Source of the DNA: Pelagicoccus enzymogenes
Lineage (GTDB): Bacteria; Verrucomicrobiota; Verrucomicrobiia; Opitutales; Opitutaceae
Direction: 5' to 3'
Assembly (NCBI RefSeq): GCF_014803405.1
Contig: NZ_JACYFG010000051.1
Location: 124,001-188,000, forward strand
DNA: 64,000 nt
A program made the position numbers and the translations under genes. Numbering within the stretch: the stretch's first letter is position 1; each line of letters starts with the position of its first letter. Below the pieces are notes generated by a model. The model made no database searches, was not told where the DNA came from, and worked only from the letters and a program-made list of their open reading frames with translations. Positions 41,898 through 51,317 of this stretch are shown in pieces.

Positions 41898-43304
41898 ATG
41901 CGGATCTATTTTTTGGGCATAGCGGGAACAGCGATGGGCAACGCGGCCCTGCTTTTGCGGGCCATGGGGCATGAGGTGCTGGGCTGCGACCAAGCGATCT
42001 ACCCGCCGATGAGCACCTTGCTGGAAGACGCGGGCATCGAGATCATGCAGGGCTACAGCGTTGAGCGTCTACAGGAGTTGGCTCCGGACTTGGTGGTGGT
42101 GGGCAATGCTTATTCTCGGGGCAACGAGGAGGTGGAATTTTTGCTGGAAAACCGCTCCATCGAATACACGTCTTTGCCGGAGGTGCTGCGTCGTTTCGTG
42201 CTGAGCAAGCGTAACAACATTGTGGTGACAGGCACGCATGGGAAGACCACAACCACTGCGATCACTTCCTTTTTGCTGGAGCAAGCGAGCCAGGATCCGG
42301 GCTACATGATCGGTGGGGCGCCTATCGATCCGGCTCGCGGTTGGCGGGTTGGCTACGAAGGCGGACCGTTCGTGATCGAGGGCGACGAGTATGACAGCGC
42401 TTTTTTCGACAAGCGCAGCAAGTTCATCCACTACCAGCCTCGGATCGTAATTCTCAACAACCTGGAATTCGATCACGCGGACATTTTTCGCGACTTGCAG
42501 GACGTGAAGCGGACCTTCTCGCATTTGCTGCGTCTGGTTCCGAAAAGTGGATACGTGCTGTTGAACGCGGACGACGAAAATGCACTTTCGCTTACCGGCT
42601 TGGACTTTACGACGGTATATCGGGTGGGAACCGCCCACGACGCTGATCTACGTATCGAGAATTACGAGACGACGGCTGAGGGCTCTCGCTTCGATTTGAT
42701 CTGGCAAGGACAGAAATGGGCTTCGGTGGAGTGGGGGATGACGGGGCTTTTTAATGCACGCAACGCGGCCATGGCGAGTCTGGCGGCGGCGTTGACGAGC
42801 GGCAGCGTTGTCGATTTCGATGCGGGCGCTTTGTCGCGTTTCCGCGGTGTTAAGCGTCGCCAGCAGCTGCGTGTGGAGCGTGACGATTTGACGGTGGTCG
42901 AGGATTTCGGGCACCATGCCACGGCCGTGCGAGATACGCTGTCGGCCTTGCGTAGCCGTTTTAAGGATACGCGAATTGTGGCCTGTTTCGAGCCGCGCAG
43001 CAATACTTCCCGTTTGGAGATGATGCGGGCGCCTACGATTGCGGCCCTCGAGTTGGCGGACATAGCGTATATCGGCGCGGTCAAGAGCCGCAACAGCGCT
43101 GGAGTGGAGCTGATGGATACGCGGTCCTTGGCGGCGGATTTGCAAGCGGCCGGTACGGAGGCGCGGGCCTTCGAGAGCAACGAGGAGTTGTTCGCAGCCT
43201 TGCAGCCGTTGAGCTCGCGGCAGGATCGGAAGACCTTGGTCATTTTCTTCACCAATGGATCGTTTGGCGGAGTGATCGAGCGCTTCGTGGCGGAGTGCGG
43301 GTAG
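41898..43304 (+). CDS. mpl: UDP-MurNAc:L-Ala-gamma-D-Glu-meso-Dap ligase Mpl
   Basis: A 468-residue Mur ligase from ATG 41898 (MRIYFLGIAGTAMGN). The longer frame from 41697 runs through a terminator and a repeat. ATP loop GTHGKTTTT near residue 112, VIEGDEYDSAFFDKRSKF, NNLEFDHADIF and DFGHHATAV are the Mpl rather than the MurC pattern. Mpl recycles murein tripeptide onto UDP-MurNAc in the cytoplasm. Its stop codon lies within a family A repeat. Confidence 0.93.
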   Translation: MRIYFLGIAGTAMGNAALLLRAMGHEVLGCDQAIYPPMSTLLEDAGIEIMQGYSVERLQELAPDLVVVGNAYSRGNEEVEFLLENRSIEYTSLPEVLRRFVLSKRNNIVVTGTHGKTTTTAITSFLLEQASQDPGYMIGGAPIDPARGWRVGYEGGPFVIEGDEYDSAFFDKRSKFIHYQPRIVILNNLEFDHADIFRDLQDVKRTFSHLLRLVPKSGYVLLNADDENALSLTGLDFTTVYRVGTAHDADLRIENYETTAEGSRFDLIWQGQKWASVEWGMTGLFNARNAAMASLAAALTSGSVVDFDAGALSRFRGVKRRQQLRVERDDLTVVEDFGHHATAVRDTLSALRSRFKDTRIVACFEPRSNTSRLEMMRAPTIAALELADIAYIGAVKSRNSAGVELMDTRSLAADLQAAGTEARAFESNEELFAALQPLSSRQDRKTLVIFFTNGSFGGVIERFVAECG

Positions 43305-43358
43305 GAGCGAGCTTGGTCGCGTTCTGGTCGTTGCATTCGCGAGCAAGCTCGCTCCTAC
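43301..43358. repeat. Dispersed inverted repeat, family A (full copy)
   Basis: GTAGGAGCGAGCTTGGTCGCG is mirrored by CGCGAGCAAGCTCGCTCCTAC, read in two pieces per arm, with two mismatches and a short centre. It begins one base before the mpl stop codon. One arm recurs at 8868-8888. Confidence 0.75.
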
Positions 43359-43439
43359 CTGTCATCAGTTTCGTTAATGATAAGCGGATCTAATTATCCT
43401 GCGCTTGCGGTATTCTGAGCGACACTTACGGTTCGCGGC

Positions 43440-45083
43440 ATGGCTTCTCCAGAATTCAAGTACCAGCCGATCATCGAGCTAGGCCCTGACGACACCGAGT
43501 ATCGTCACCTTACCAGCGAATTCGTTTCCGTGTCGGAGTTTGACGGCAAGGAAATCCTCAAGGTCGAGCCGGAGGCGCTCACTTACCTCGCCAAGACGGC
43601 GATTCGCGACGTTTCCTTCATGCTTCGTCCCGCCCACTTGAAGCAAGTGGCGGCCATCCTCGAGGATCCGGAGTCATCGGAGAACGACAAGCACGTGGCA
43701 CTCACGCTCCTGCGCAACGCGGAGGTGTCGGCCCAAGGCGTGCTTCCTTTTTGCCAAGACACGGGCACGGCTATCGTGATGGGCAAGAAGGGGCAGCAGG
43801 TTTGGACCGGCGGGAACGACGAGGAAGCGCTCTCCAAGGGGATTTACGAGACTTACGCCAAGGAAAACCTTCGCTACTCGCAGACGGCTCCGCTCTCCAT
43901 GTACGAGGAGAAGAACACGGGCACCAACTTGCCGGCCCAGATCGACCTCTACGCGACGGAAGGGGCCGAGTACAAGTTTCAGTTCCTCTGCAAGGGCGGA
44001 GGCTCCGCCAACAAGACTTACCTTTTCCAGGAGACCAAGGCGCTGCTCAATCCGGAGCGTTTGGAAGCGTTTTTGGTGGAAAAGATGATGAGCCTCGGCA
44101 CCGCGGCGTGCCCGCCTTACCACTTGTGTTTCGTGATCGGCGGCACCTCGGCGGAAGCCAACCTCAAGTACGTGAAGCTCGCTTCCACCAAGTACCTCGA
44201 CAAGATGCCGACCTCTGGCAACGCGCTGGGCCGCGGTTTCCGCGACATCGAGCTGGAAGAGAAGATTCTCGAGCGAGCCAAGGAGTGCGGCATCGGGGCC
44301 CAGTTTGGCGGCAAGTACTTCGCTCTCGACGTGCGCATCATCCGCTTGCCTCGCCACGGGGCGAGCTGTCCGGTGGGGATCGGCGTTTCCTGTTCGGCCG
44401 ACCGCAACATCAAGGCCAAGATCAACAAGGACGGCCTTTGGGTGGAGCAGCTCGAAGGCGATCCGGCCCGTTTCATTCCGGACGCCTTCAAGAACAAGGC
44501 GGAAGCGAAAGTCATCGAGCTCGACCTGAATCGTCCCATGAAGGAAATCTTGGCGGAGCTCACCCAGTACCCTGTGCAGACGCGGCTCTCGCTCAAGGGC
44601 ACCATCATCGTGGCGCGCGACATCGCCCATGCGAAACTCAAGGAGCGGCTCGATCGCGGGGAAGGCTTGCCGCAGTACGTGAAGGACCACCCGATTTATT
44701 ACGCAGGCCCGGCCAAGACGCCCAAGGGCTTGCCCTCCGGTAGCTTCGGTCCCACCACGGCGGGTCGCATGGACTCCTACGTGGAGCAGTTCCAGGCGGC
44801 GGGCGGCAGCATGATCATGTTGGCGAAGGGGAACCGCAGCCAGCAGGTGACCGACGCTTGCGCGAAGCATGGCGGTTTCTATCTCGGATCCATCGGCGGA
44901 CCGGCGGCCATCCTGGCCAAGGAAAGCATCAAGAAGGTGGAGCTGGTGGAGTACGAGGAGCTGGGCATGGAGGCGATTTGGAAGATCGAGGTGGAGAACT
45001 TCCCCGCTTTCATCCTGGTCGACGACAAGGGCAACGACTTCTTCAAGCTGATCCGCAAGCAGAACGTCAAGTGCGCCAAGTAG
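43440..45083 (+). CDS. Fumarate hydratase, class I (Fe-S)
   Basis: A 547-residue class I fumarase with the N-terminal alpha part and C-terminal beta part fused as in FumA/FumB. Cluster cysteines are in [20 protein letters not shown] and [12 protein letters not shown]; the catalytic C-terminal part has [11 protein letters not shown]. It hydrates fumarate to malate in the TCA cycle and is oxygen-sensitive through its [4Fe-4S] cluster. The next genes downstream include a putative dicarboxylate carrier. Confidence 0.95.
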   Translation: MASPEFKYQPIIELGPDDTEYRHLTSEFVSVSEFDGKEILKVEPEALTYLAKTAIRDVSFMLRPAHLKQVAAILEDPESSENDKHVALTLLRNAEVSAQGVLPFCQDTGTAIVMGKKGQQVWTGGNDEEALSKGIYETYAKENLRYSQTAPLSMYEEKNTGTNLPAQIDLYATEGAEYKFQFLCKGGGSANKTYLFQETKALLNPERLEAFLVEKMMSLGTAACPPYHLCFVIGGTSAEANLKYVKLASTKYLDKMPTSGNALGRGFRDIELEEKILERAKECGIGAQFGGKYFALDVRIIRLPRHGASCPVGIGVSCSADRNIKAKINKDGLWVEQLEGDPARFIPDAFKNKAEAKVIELDLNRPMKEILAELTQYPVQTRLSLKGTIIVARDIAHAKLKERLDRGEGLPQYVKDHPIYYAGPAKTPKGLPSGSFGPTTAGRMDSYVEQFQAAGGSMIMLAKGNRSQQVTDACAKHGGFYLGSIGGPAAILAKESIKKVELVEYEELGMEAIWKIEVENFPAFILVDDKGNDFFKLIRKQNVKCAK

Positions 45084-45135
45084 GGGCTTCCGGTCTCTCG
45101 CTTACCGTCGATTCGAGGAGCGTGTCGACGGGACA

Positions 45136-45162
45136 ATCCGCTGCTTCGAGGGAGCAGCGGAT
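45136..45162. other. Strong hairpin after the fumarase gene
   Basis: ATCCGCTGCT and AGCAGCGGAT form a perfect 10-bp stem with a 7-base loop, extendable by GAC/GTC. There is no T run. A weak terminator or mRNA-end stabiliser is possible. Confidence 0.5.
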
Positions 45163-45347
45163 GTCGCGAGACTTCCAGCTCGGGCGGGTGACGACGGCGT
45201 AAATTCTAAGCTTATTTCAGCTTCTGCCCGTCTTTAGGGTTGATTATAGAGAATTAAAGAATAGGAACTCTTTAATTGAAAAGCGCCGCAGCTTAAGCGG
45301 TTCTTCTAAACGCGGCCCGCAAGCCGTTTACACGCATATACACTGGA

Positions 45348-46961
45348 ATGAATTTGAAGACTATCCTCGGTCTTGCCTTAGGAATCCTCGGCCTGGCGGC
45401 CGGCATATTTGTCCCCATCGAAGGCTTGGGGCTGCCGGCGCAGATCACTCTCGGCATTTTTATTTTTGCGGCGGTTTTCTGGATCATGGAGCCGATTCCG
45501 ATCTACGCGACTTCGATGCTGGTAATCTTGCTGCAGGTGATGCTGCTGAGCAGCCAAGGCTTCATTTTTTCGGTCCGCACCGCTCCGCTGGCGGAAACGA
45601 GAGTGGCTGAAAACGGAGCTCTCGTGGTTCCGGCGTCGGCGTTGGGCGAGGGGGGCGAAGTCTATCTCAACAAGTCCAACAAGTCGCTGGCGAAGGTGGT
45701 GCCGACATCGGTTGAAGCGGTGGGGGAAGGAAAGGTTGCCTTGAGGGGCAAGGGCTTGGACGGCGAGGCTCTCGTAATCGCGGATCCGCAGCACCGTTCG
45801 ATATCGGCGGGCGCGAACTCGTATTCAGATTTCTATGGTACCTTAGCCAGCCCGATCATCATGCTTTTCTTGGGAGGCTTCGCTTTGGCGGCGGCGGCGG
45901 TGAAATTCGGTCTGGACCGGAGTTTGACTCGGGTGCTGCTTTCGCCGTTCGGGAAGCGTCCCGCTATGGTTTGCCTCGGTTTGATGATTTGCACGGCAAC
46001 GCTTTCCGCTTTCATGAGCAATACGGCTACCACCGCCATGATGATGACGGTGGTGCTTCCGATCGTGGGCAGCATTGCTCCCGGAGATCCCTTCCGCAAG
46101 TGCGTGGCCTTGGCGATTCCGGTAGCCGCCAACATTGGCGGCATCGCCACTCCTATCGGTACGCCGCCTAACGCGATCGCCCTAGCGGCCTTGAAGGAAA
46201 GCGGCATCAACATCTCCTTTTCGACTTGGATGGTGATGGCGGTTCCGTTCACGATCGCCTTGCTGGTGTTCGCTTGGTGGATGCTGCTTGTTCTTTTCAA
46301 GCCGGAAGCGGAGCAGCTAGAGGTAAAGCTGAGCGGCAGTTTCGACAAGTCGGCCAAGGCGATCGCAGCCTACCTCATCTTCGCGGCCACGGTTTTGCTA
46401 TGGGTAACGGAAAAGCTGCATGGGATTTCCACGACCATGGTTGCCTTTCTCCCGATCGCGATCCTCCCGGCTCTGGGCGTATTGGACAAGAAGGACATTC
46501 GTGGCTTCTCCTGGGAGGTCCTTTGGCTGGTCGCAGGTGGTATTTCGCTGGGGCTTTCCCTCAAGTCCACCGGATTGGCGGTTTGGCTGATTGGCTTGGT
46601 TTCCTGGAGTTCGCTGGGGGCGCTAGGGGTGGTAATCGTCTTTGGCGTGGTTGGCTACTTGGTGGCGAATCTGATCTCCCACACCGTTTCCGCCACCATG
46701 ATCATGCCATTGGCGATCACAGTGGGAGCTGCCTTGGCAAGCGTTGGAGGTTTCAATCTCGCCGCGTCCATCGTTTCCATCACCGCGATCATCAGTATCG
46801 CGATGGTGCTGCCTATTTCGACTCCGCCCAACGCCATTGCGATGGCAACGGGTATCATCGAAACCAAGGACATGGCCAAGGTCGGCGTAGTCGTCGGCGT
46901 GGCCGGAGTGGCTCTCGCCATCGTTTTCGGGCTCGTTTACTGGCCCTTGATTGTTCGTTAA
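45348..46961 (+). CDS. SLC13/DASS-family anion carrier with a periplasmic insert
   Basis: A 537-residue carrier with about 11-12 membrane segments. Both SNT-type motifs of the divalent anion:Na+ symporter family are visible: SNTATTAM with TPIGTPPNA in the first half, and SHTVSATMIMP with STPPNAIAM in the second. Substrates are dicarboxylates or sulfate. Between the second and third membrane segments (about residues 74-157) a soluble insert reads VVPASALGEGGEVYL and later VALRGKGLDGEALVI, resembling the C-terminal beta module of RND adaptor proteins. It is followed 21 bases later by a response regulator and kinase. Confidence 0.88.
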   Translation: MNLKTILGLALGILGLAAGIFVPIEGLGLPAQITLGIFIFAAVFWIMEPIPIYATSMLVILLQVMLLSSQGFIFSVRTAPLAETRVAENGALVVPASALGEGGEVYLNKSNKSLAKVVPTSVEAVGEGKVALRGKGLDGEALVIADPQHRSISAGANSYSDFYGTLASPIIMLFLGGFALAAAAVKFGLDRSLTRVLLSPFGKRPAMVCLGLMICTATLSAFMSNTATTAMMMTVVLPIVGSIAPGDPFRKCVALAIPVAANIGGIATPIGTPPNAIALAALKESGINISFSTWMVMAVPFTIALLVFAWWMLLVLFKPEAEQLEVKLSGSFDKSAKAIAAYLIFAATVLLWVTEKLHGISTTMVAFLPIAILPALGVLDKKDIRGFSWEVLWLVAGGISLGLSLKSTGLAVWLIGLVSWSSLGALGVVIVFGVVGYLVANLISHTVSATMIMPLAITVGAALASVGGFNLAASIVSITAIISIAMVLPISTPPNAIAMATGIIETKDMAKVGVVVGVAGVALAIVFGLVYWPLIVR

Positions 46962-46982
46962 CCCTGAACTCTGGATACCAAA

Positions 46983-47480
46983 ATGAACCAGATCTACATA
47001 CTCTGTATCGATGACGAAGCCGATGTCCTGGAAGCGGTTGAGCGTGACCTCGCGACTTTAGAAAACGTGTTTCCGTTGGAGACAGCCTCTTCTGCGGACG
47101 AGGCTCGCGGTTTGCTGGAAAGAATAAAGCAGCAGGGCGACGAGGTGGGAATCGCTTTTTGCGACCATGTCATGCCCAAGGAAACGGGCGGCGAGTTTTT
47201 GAGCTGGATGGAGGCAACGCCTTACTGGAAAAAGACCCGCAAGGCGCTGTTGACAGGCCAAGCGGGACTGGAGGCGACCGTCTCGGCTATCAACAACGCG
47301 GGCTTGGATTTCTACGTATCCAAACCTTGGACGCGCGAAGGGTTGGTGCAGGCTGCCAAGCGATTGCTCACCGACTATGTGATCGAGAGAGACCTGAACC
47401 CTCTTCCGTACATGGCGACCTTGGACGCCGAGCGCCTCTCGGCTCACGCCTACAAAAAGGGCCTTCTCTCGGATACCTGA
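46983..47480 (+). CDS. Response regulator with short C-terminal extension
   Basis: A 165-residue receiver: acidic pair in CIDDEADVLEAV, Asp in IAFCDHVMP, Thr in ALLTGQ and Lys in VSKPW. A 35-residue tail after the domain has no known output fold. Cotranscribed with the histidine kinase 10 bases on. The resemblance is to receivers that feed kinases or cyclases rather than DNA-binding regulators. Confidence 0.87.
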   Translation: MNQIYILCIDDEADVLEAVERDLATLENVFPLETASSADEARGLLERIKQQGDEVGIAFCDHVMPKETGGEFLSWMEATPYWKKTRKALLTGQAGLEATVSAINNAGLDFYVSKPWTREGLVQAAKRLLTDYVIERDLNPLPYMATLDAERLSAHAYKKGLLSDT

Positions 47481-47490
47481 GGTTTTGAAT

Positions 47491-48930
47491 ATGGACGATT
47501 CGCTCAAAAGCGTCTTTTCCGAATCGACACTTTCGGCTTCCGGAATTCGCACTTTAGTCGAAGCCTTGCCTCAGCTTGACGCTTCGCGGCGGGACTATGC
47601 GGCAAACGAAACGATTCTGCAGGAAGGCGAGCTCAACGATTGCCTCGTCATTTTGATGGAAGGCAGGGCTCGGCTAATCAAGGACGACGAAAAGGGACGT
47701 CCCCTCGTGGTGGATACCTTCGGTCCTGGGGCCCTGTTGGGATTGACCAGTTTTTGGGGGAAAACGGAGGTTTTCGCTAGCGTGCAGGCCGATACGGATC
47801 TCGTTTGCGTTTCGATTGACCGCGTCTTGTTTGATTCCCTTACCTCGGAGAATCCGGACTTCGTGCGAGCGGTGCAGGGCTTGTTCGTGCGGAATCTGTC
47901 GGACCGTTATCGCAACATGGTGCGGGCTCAGGTGGCTCGGGAAAAGCTCTCGGCTCAGCTGGAGCAGGAGAGGAACCACCTGCGTGACGCCTTGAAGCGA
48001 TTGGAAGAGACGACGAACCGCATGGTGAACCAAGAGAAGCTGGCTACGATGGGGCAGCTTCTAGCGGGCATCGCCCACGAGATCAACAACCCGGTGGGCG
48101 CTCTTTTGCGGGGAATCGAGTCCGCGAAGGAAGCGCTGGAGCATGCCTTCGATGCGAACGGGAAGGATTCGCTGGAGTACACTTTGCTGAGCGAAGGGTG
48201 GAATTGCCCTTATTGGAGTCCGGAAGAGAAACGCGCACGCATGAGCTCGGCTCTGTCAGACTTCCCTCAACTCGGCCGCCCCTTGGCGCGGAGGGTCGCT
48301 CAGCTGACCGATGCCGCCTACAACCTGCTTCGCAAGCCCATCAAGAAAAACGCCAAGGAGCTAGACCGCTTGTTGTCGGTTTACGAACTCGGGGTCTGTT
48401 TTCGAGCGGTTCGCCTCTCGGGCGGCCGTATCGGAAAGATCATTACGAGTTTGAGAAATTATGGAAAGCAGGGCGGCTCCGAATCTGAAGAGTGCGATCT
48501 ATCGGAAGGGATTCGAGATACGCTAACAGTGCTGAACAACCGCTTGAAACGCTATGAACTGAAGCTGGACCTCGCTCAACTGCCGCCGCTTTCTTGCAAC
48601 CTTGGGGAGATCAACCAAGTTTGGACGAACCTGTTGGCGAATGCCATGGATGCCACGGAGGAAGGCGGCGAGATTTGCGTGTCTGCATCTGTGGAGGGCG
48701 ACGATATTCTCGTTTGTATCGAAGATTCAGGTACAGGTATCGACCCCTCGAAGCTAGAAAAGGTTTTCGAGGCAAACTTCACGACGAAAAACTCGAGCGG
48801 CAGCTTCGGCTTGGGGCTTGGCTTGTCCATTTCGCGGGACATAGTGGAAAAGCACGGTGGAACCTTGCGGGCGAGCAATCGCAGCGGAGGTGGGGCTCGT
48901 TTCGAGGCTCGTTTCCCGCTTGGTAGGTAA
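47491..48930 (+). CDS. Soluble histidine kinase with cNMP-binding sensor domain
   Basis: A 479-residue kinase from ATG 47491 with GAGG upstream. Residues about 30-150 are a CRP-like cyclic-nucleotide-binding domain (ETILQEGELNDCLVILMEG, FGPGALLGL). A coiled coil leads to HisKA with the phospho-acceptor in GIAHEINNPVG near residue 195. About 90 residues are inserted before the second HisKA helix (RLSGGRIGKIITSLRNYG). The ATPase domain has NLLANAMDA, EDSGTGI and GLGLGLSIS. No membrane segment. Pairs with the receiver upstream; together they may sense or control transport by the SLC13 carrier. Confidence 0.9.
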   Translation: MDDSLKSVFSESTLSASGIRTLVEALPQLDASRRDYAANETILQEGELNDCLVILMEGRARLIKDDEKGRPLVVDTFGPGALLGLTSFWGKTEVFASVQADTDLVCVSIDRVLFDSLTSENPDFVRAVQGLFVRNLSDRYRNMVRAQVAREKLSAQLEQERNHLRDALKRLEETTNRMVNQEKLATMGQLLAGIAHEINNPVGALLRGIESAKEALEHAFDANGKDSLEYTLLSEGWNCPYWSPEEKRARMSSALSDFPQLGRPLARRVAQLTDAAYNLLRKPIKKNAKELDRLLSVYELGVCFRAVRLSGGRIGKIITSLRNYGKQGGSESEECDLSEGIRDTLTVLNNRLKRYELKLDLAQLPPLSCNLGEINQVWTNLLANAMDATEEGGEICVSASVEGDDILVCIEDSGTGIDPSKLEKVFEANFTTKNSSGSFGLGLGLSISRDIVEKHGGTLRASNRSGGGARFEARFPLGR

Positions 48931-49073
48931 CGGTGGGTGGACTTTCGATAGGCTTATTCTTCGCGGTGGCGACTTGTAGCGCGATCTGTGCTTTTTGTCC
49001 TTTGATTCGCGAGCGGGTGGCGAGGGCCACCACTCTTTTGTGACGCTAATTTTTTGCGGAGAATGTCCGGAAA

Positions 49074-50690
49074 ATGAATACGCTAGAAATCATATTTGGG
49101 AACGCCTTGATCGTGCTCTTCTTTGTCGTAGGGCTAGGCTTGCTGCTAGGGAACCTGACGATCAAAGGCATCGGGCTCGGTAGCTCAGGCGTGCTTTTTG
49201 TCGCCTTGCTCGCGGGGCATTTGGGTCTGGAAATTCCAGCCGGAGTGGGAAGCTTCGGATTGGTGCTGTTCGTTTATTGCGTAGGCATAGGGGCGGGGCC
49301 GCGATTCTTTCCCGCCTTGGCAAGAGAAGGGGGAGGACTTGCCAAGCTAAGCTTGATCATCGTATCGGTGGGAGCTCTCACGGCCTGGGGCTTGGGGCGA
49401 TTCTTCGAGTTGCCCACCGATCTCACGGCAGGGCTCTTCGCGGGGGCCTTGACCAGCACGCCGGCCTTGGCCGCTGCATCTGAAGGTACGAAAGTGTCGG
49501 CTGAGGGGGTCGCAATCGGTTACGGCATCGCTTATCCATTTGGTGTGATCGGCGTCGTGTTGTTCGTGCAGTTGCTGCCGAAGCTGATCAAGTCCAAGGA
49601 GCCGGAAGAGGAGACCGAGGCGGACCGTGCCGAAAAGGAGGTTCAGCACTTGCTGGTGGAAGTCTCTAACTCGAACTTGGTGGGGCTGAAGATCGGGGAC
49701 GAAAACCTGTCCCGCTTCGGTTGTCAGGTTTCGCGGGTGATGAAGGAAGGTCGTCTGGTGCCCTTGAACAGCGAGGACGAGTTCTTCTTGGGGCAGAACT
49801 TGATGTTGGTTGGACGCTCTCGGGACATCAAGTTGGCTACGGATTTTATCGGCAAGAAGAGCGAAGCGAGCTACGTGATGGATACCGAGAGCGAGCGGGA
49901 TCGTTTGGTGGTTTTGTCGAAGGAAGTGGGAGGTAAGGCCTTGCAGGAAATCGGAGCCCTGCGGAACTTTGGAGTCGTGGTCACGCGAGTGGAGCGACTG
50001 GGGCAGACCTTCGTTCCGACGCCTGCCACGCGAATCGAAGTGAACGACGTTCTTACTTCGGTAGGGCAGACGGACGGATTGAAACGTTTTGGCGAGTTGA
50101 TCGGGCATCGCCCGCAGGCGTTCGACCAGACCGACATGATCTCTCTGGCGGTGGGGCTCAGCTTAGGGATATTTTGTGGAATGGTTCCGATCGCGTTGCC
50201 AGGGGGAGACCCGATGACCTTAGGGTTGGCGGGTGGTCCTTTGTTCGTGTCGCTGGTTCTTGGATACTTTGGCCGGATCGGTCGTGTGGTTGGCTATATC
50301 CCGAGGCCGACGCGTCTGCTGCTGCAGGAGTTGGGGTTGGTGCTTTTCTTGGCGAATGCGGGCATCGTGGGTGGCGCCAGCTTGGGGGAGACCGTTTCCA
50401 AATATGGGGCGACCGTTTTTGTGACGGGAGGCATGATTACGCTTTTGCCATTGTTGGTTGCCTACGTTTTCGCTCGCAAGGGCTTAGGCTTGACCCAACC
50501 CCAGACTTTGGGAGGGATTTGCGGGGGCATGACCAGCACGCCAGCCCTGGGAGCTTTGACCGCCTCGAGCAACTCCCAGCAGCCGATCGTTTCCTACGCC
50601 ACGGCCTATCCGGTGGCCTTGATCATGATGACGGTGCTGGCGAAGGTCTTGATACAAGTGATGGGCGCCGGCGGAGGGGCTGGAATGTAG
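49074..50690 (+). CDS. AspT/YidE-family exchanger with two RCK_C domains
   Basis: A 538-residue membrane protein. Two AspT-type membrane halves, each with the family motif (GALTSTPALAAA near residue 125, GGMTSTPALGAL near 475), flank two RCK_C/TrkA_C domains (about 205-365, VSNSNLVGLKIGDENL and NFGVVVTRVERLGQTF). Known members exchange aspartate with alanine or dicarboxylates. The length matches YidE/YbjL. Located 143 bases after the kinase; a C4-dicarboxylate theme with fumarase and SLC13 is inferred. Confidence 0.9.
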   Translation: MNTLEIIFGNALIVLFFVVGLGLLLGNLTIKGIGLGSSGVLFVALLAGHLGLEIPAGVGSFGLVLFVYCVGIGAGPRFFPALAREGGGLAKLSLIIVSVGALTAWGLGRFFELPTDLTAGLFAGALTSTPALAAASEGTKVSAEGVAIGYGIAYPFGVIGVVLFVQLLPKLIKSKEPEEETEADRAEKEVQHLLVEVSNSNLVGLKIGDENLSRFGCQVSRVMKEGRLVPLNSEDEFFLGQNLMLVGRSRDIKLATDFIGKKSEASYVMDTESERDRLVVLSKEVGGKALQEIGALRNFGVVVTRVERLGQTFVPTPATRIEVNDVLTSVGQTDGLKRFGELIGHRPQAFDQTDMISLAVGLSLGIFCGMVPIALPGGDPMTLGLAGGPLFVSLVLGYFGRIGRVVGYIPRPTRLLLQELGLVLFLANAGIVGGASLGETVSKYGATVFVTGGMITLLPLLVAYVFARKGLGLTQPQTLGGICGGMTSTPALGALTASSNSQQPIVSYATAYPVALIMMTVLAKVLIQVMGAGGGAGM

Positions 50691-50786
50691 TTTGGAACTT
50701 CTTGGGGGAATTGCGGCACAAGGCCGCTTCCCACGAGACGCAAATTCGCTTGCCAAACTCTGGTTGAAATCTTTCGAAGATTGGGC

Positions 50787-51317
50787 ATGCCGATCTACGA
50801 GTTTTATTGCCCAGAGAACAACACGACTTACTCCTTCCTCGCCAAGTCGCTCTCCTATGGCGACAAGACGCCGCGCTGCCCGGAGGACGCTAGCTTCACC
50901 ATGCAGAAGAAAGTGAGCAACTTCGCTTTCGTAGGGAATGCCAAGGATCCAGCCGATGCCGATGCGTTGGACGATATCGACGACGCCAAGATGGAAAAGG
51001 TCATGGCCGAGCTGGAGCGAGACATGGCGGGCATGGACGAGGAAAATCCCGACCCGAAGCAAATGGCTCACCTCATGCGTAAGATGACGGCGCTCACCGG
51101 CGAAAAGATGCCCGAGGAGATGAACGAGATGATCGGGCGTCTGGAAGCGGGGGAAGACCCGGAAGCTTTGGAAGAAGAGTTCGGCGACGCTCTCGATGGC
51201 ATGGACGACTTCGGTTCGGAAGACACGGCGGCCGGGAAGCTGCGCCAGTTGCGTCGCCGCTTGCTGGGCAGCAAGCGGGACCCGAACTTGTATGATATGT
51301 CTGAATACTGCGACTAG
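50787..51317 (+). CDS. FmdB-like small zinc-ribbon protein with acidic tail
   Basis: A 176-residue protein from ATG 50787 (MPIYEFYCPENNTTYSF), the FmdB-family opening. Only single Cys residues appear (FYCPEN, PRCPED) in place of the usual CxxC pairs, so a zinc ribbon is doubtful. The rest is Asp/Glu/Met-rich helix (KMEKVMAELERDMAGMDEEN) and a basic patch LRQLRRRLLGSKRD. No function is known. Its stop overlaps that of the converging barrel gene by four bases. Confidence 0.65.
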   Translation: MPIYEFYCPENNTTYSFLAKSLSYGDKTPRCPEDASFTMQKKVSNFAFVGNAKDPADADALDDIDDAKMEKVMAELERDMAGMDEENPDPKQMAHLMRKMTALTGEKMPEEMNEMIGRLEAGEDPEALEEEFGDALDGMDDFGSEDTAAGKLRQLRRRLLGSKRDPNLYDMSEYCD

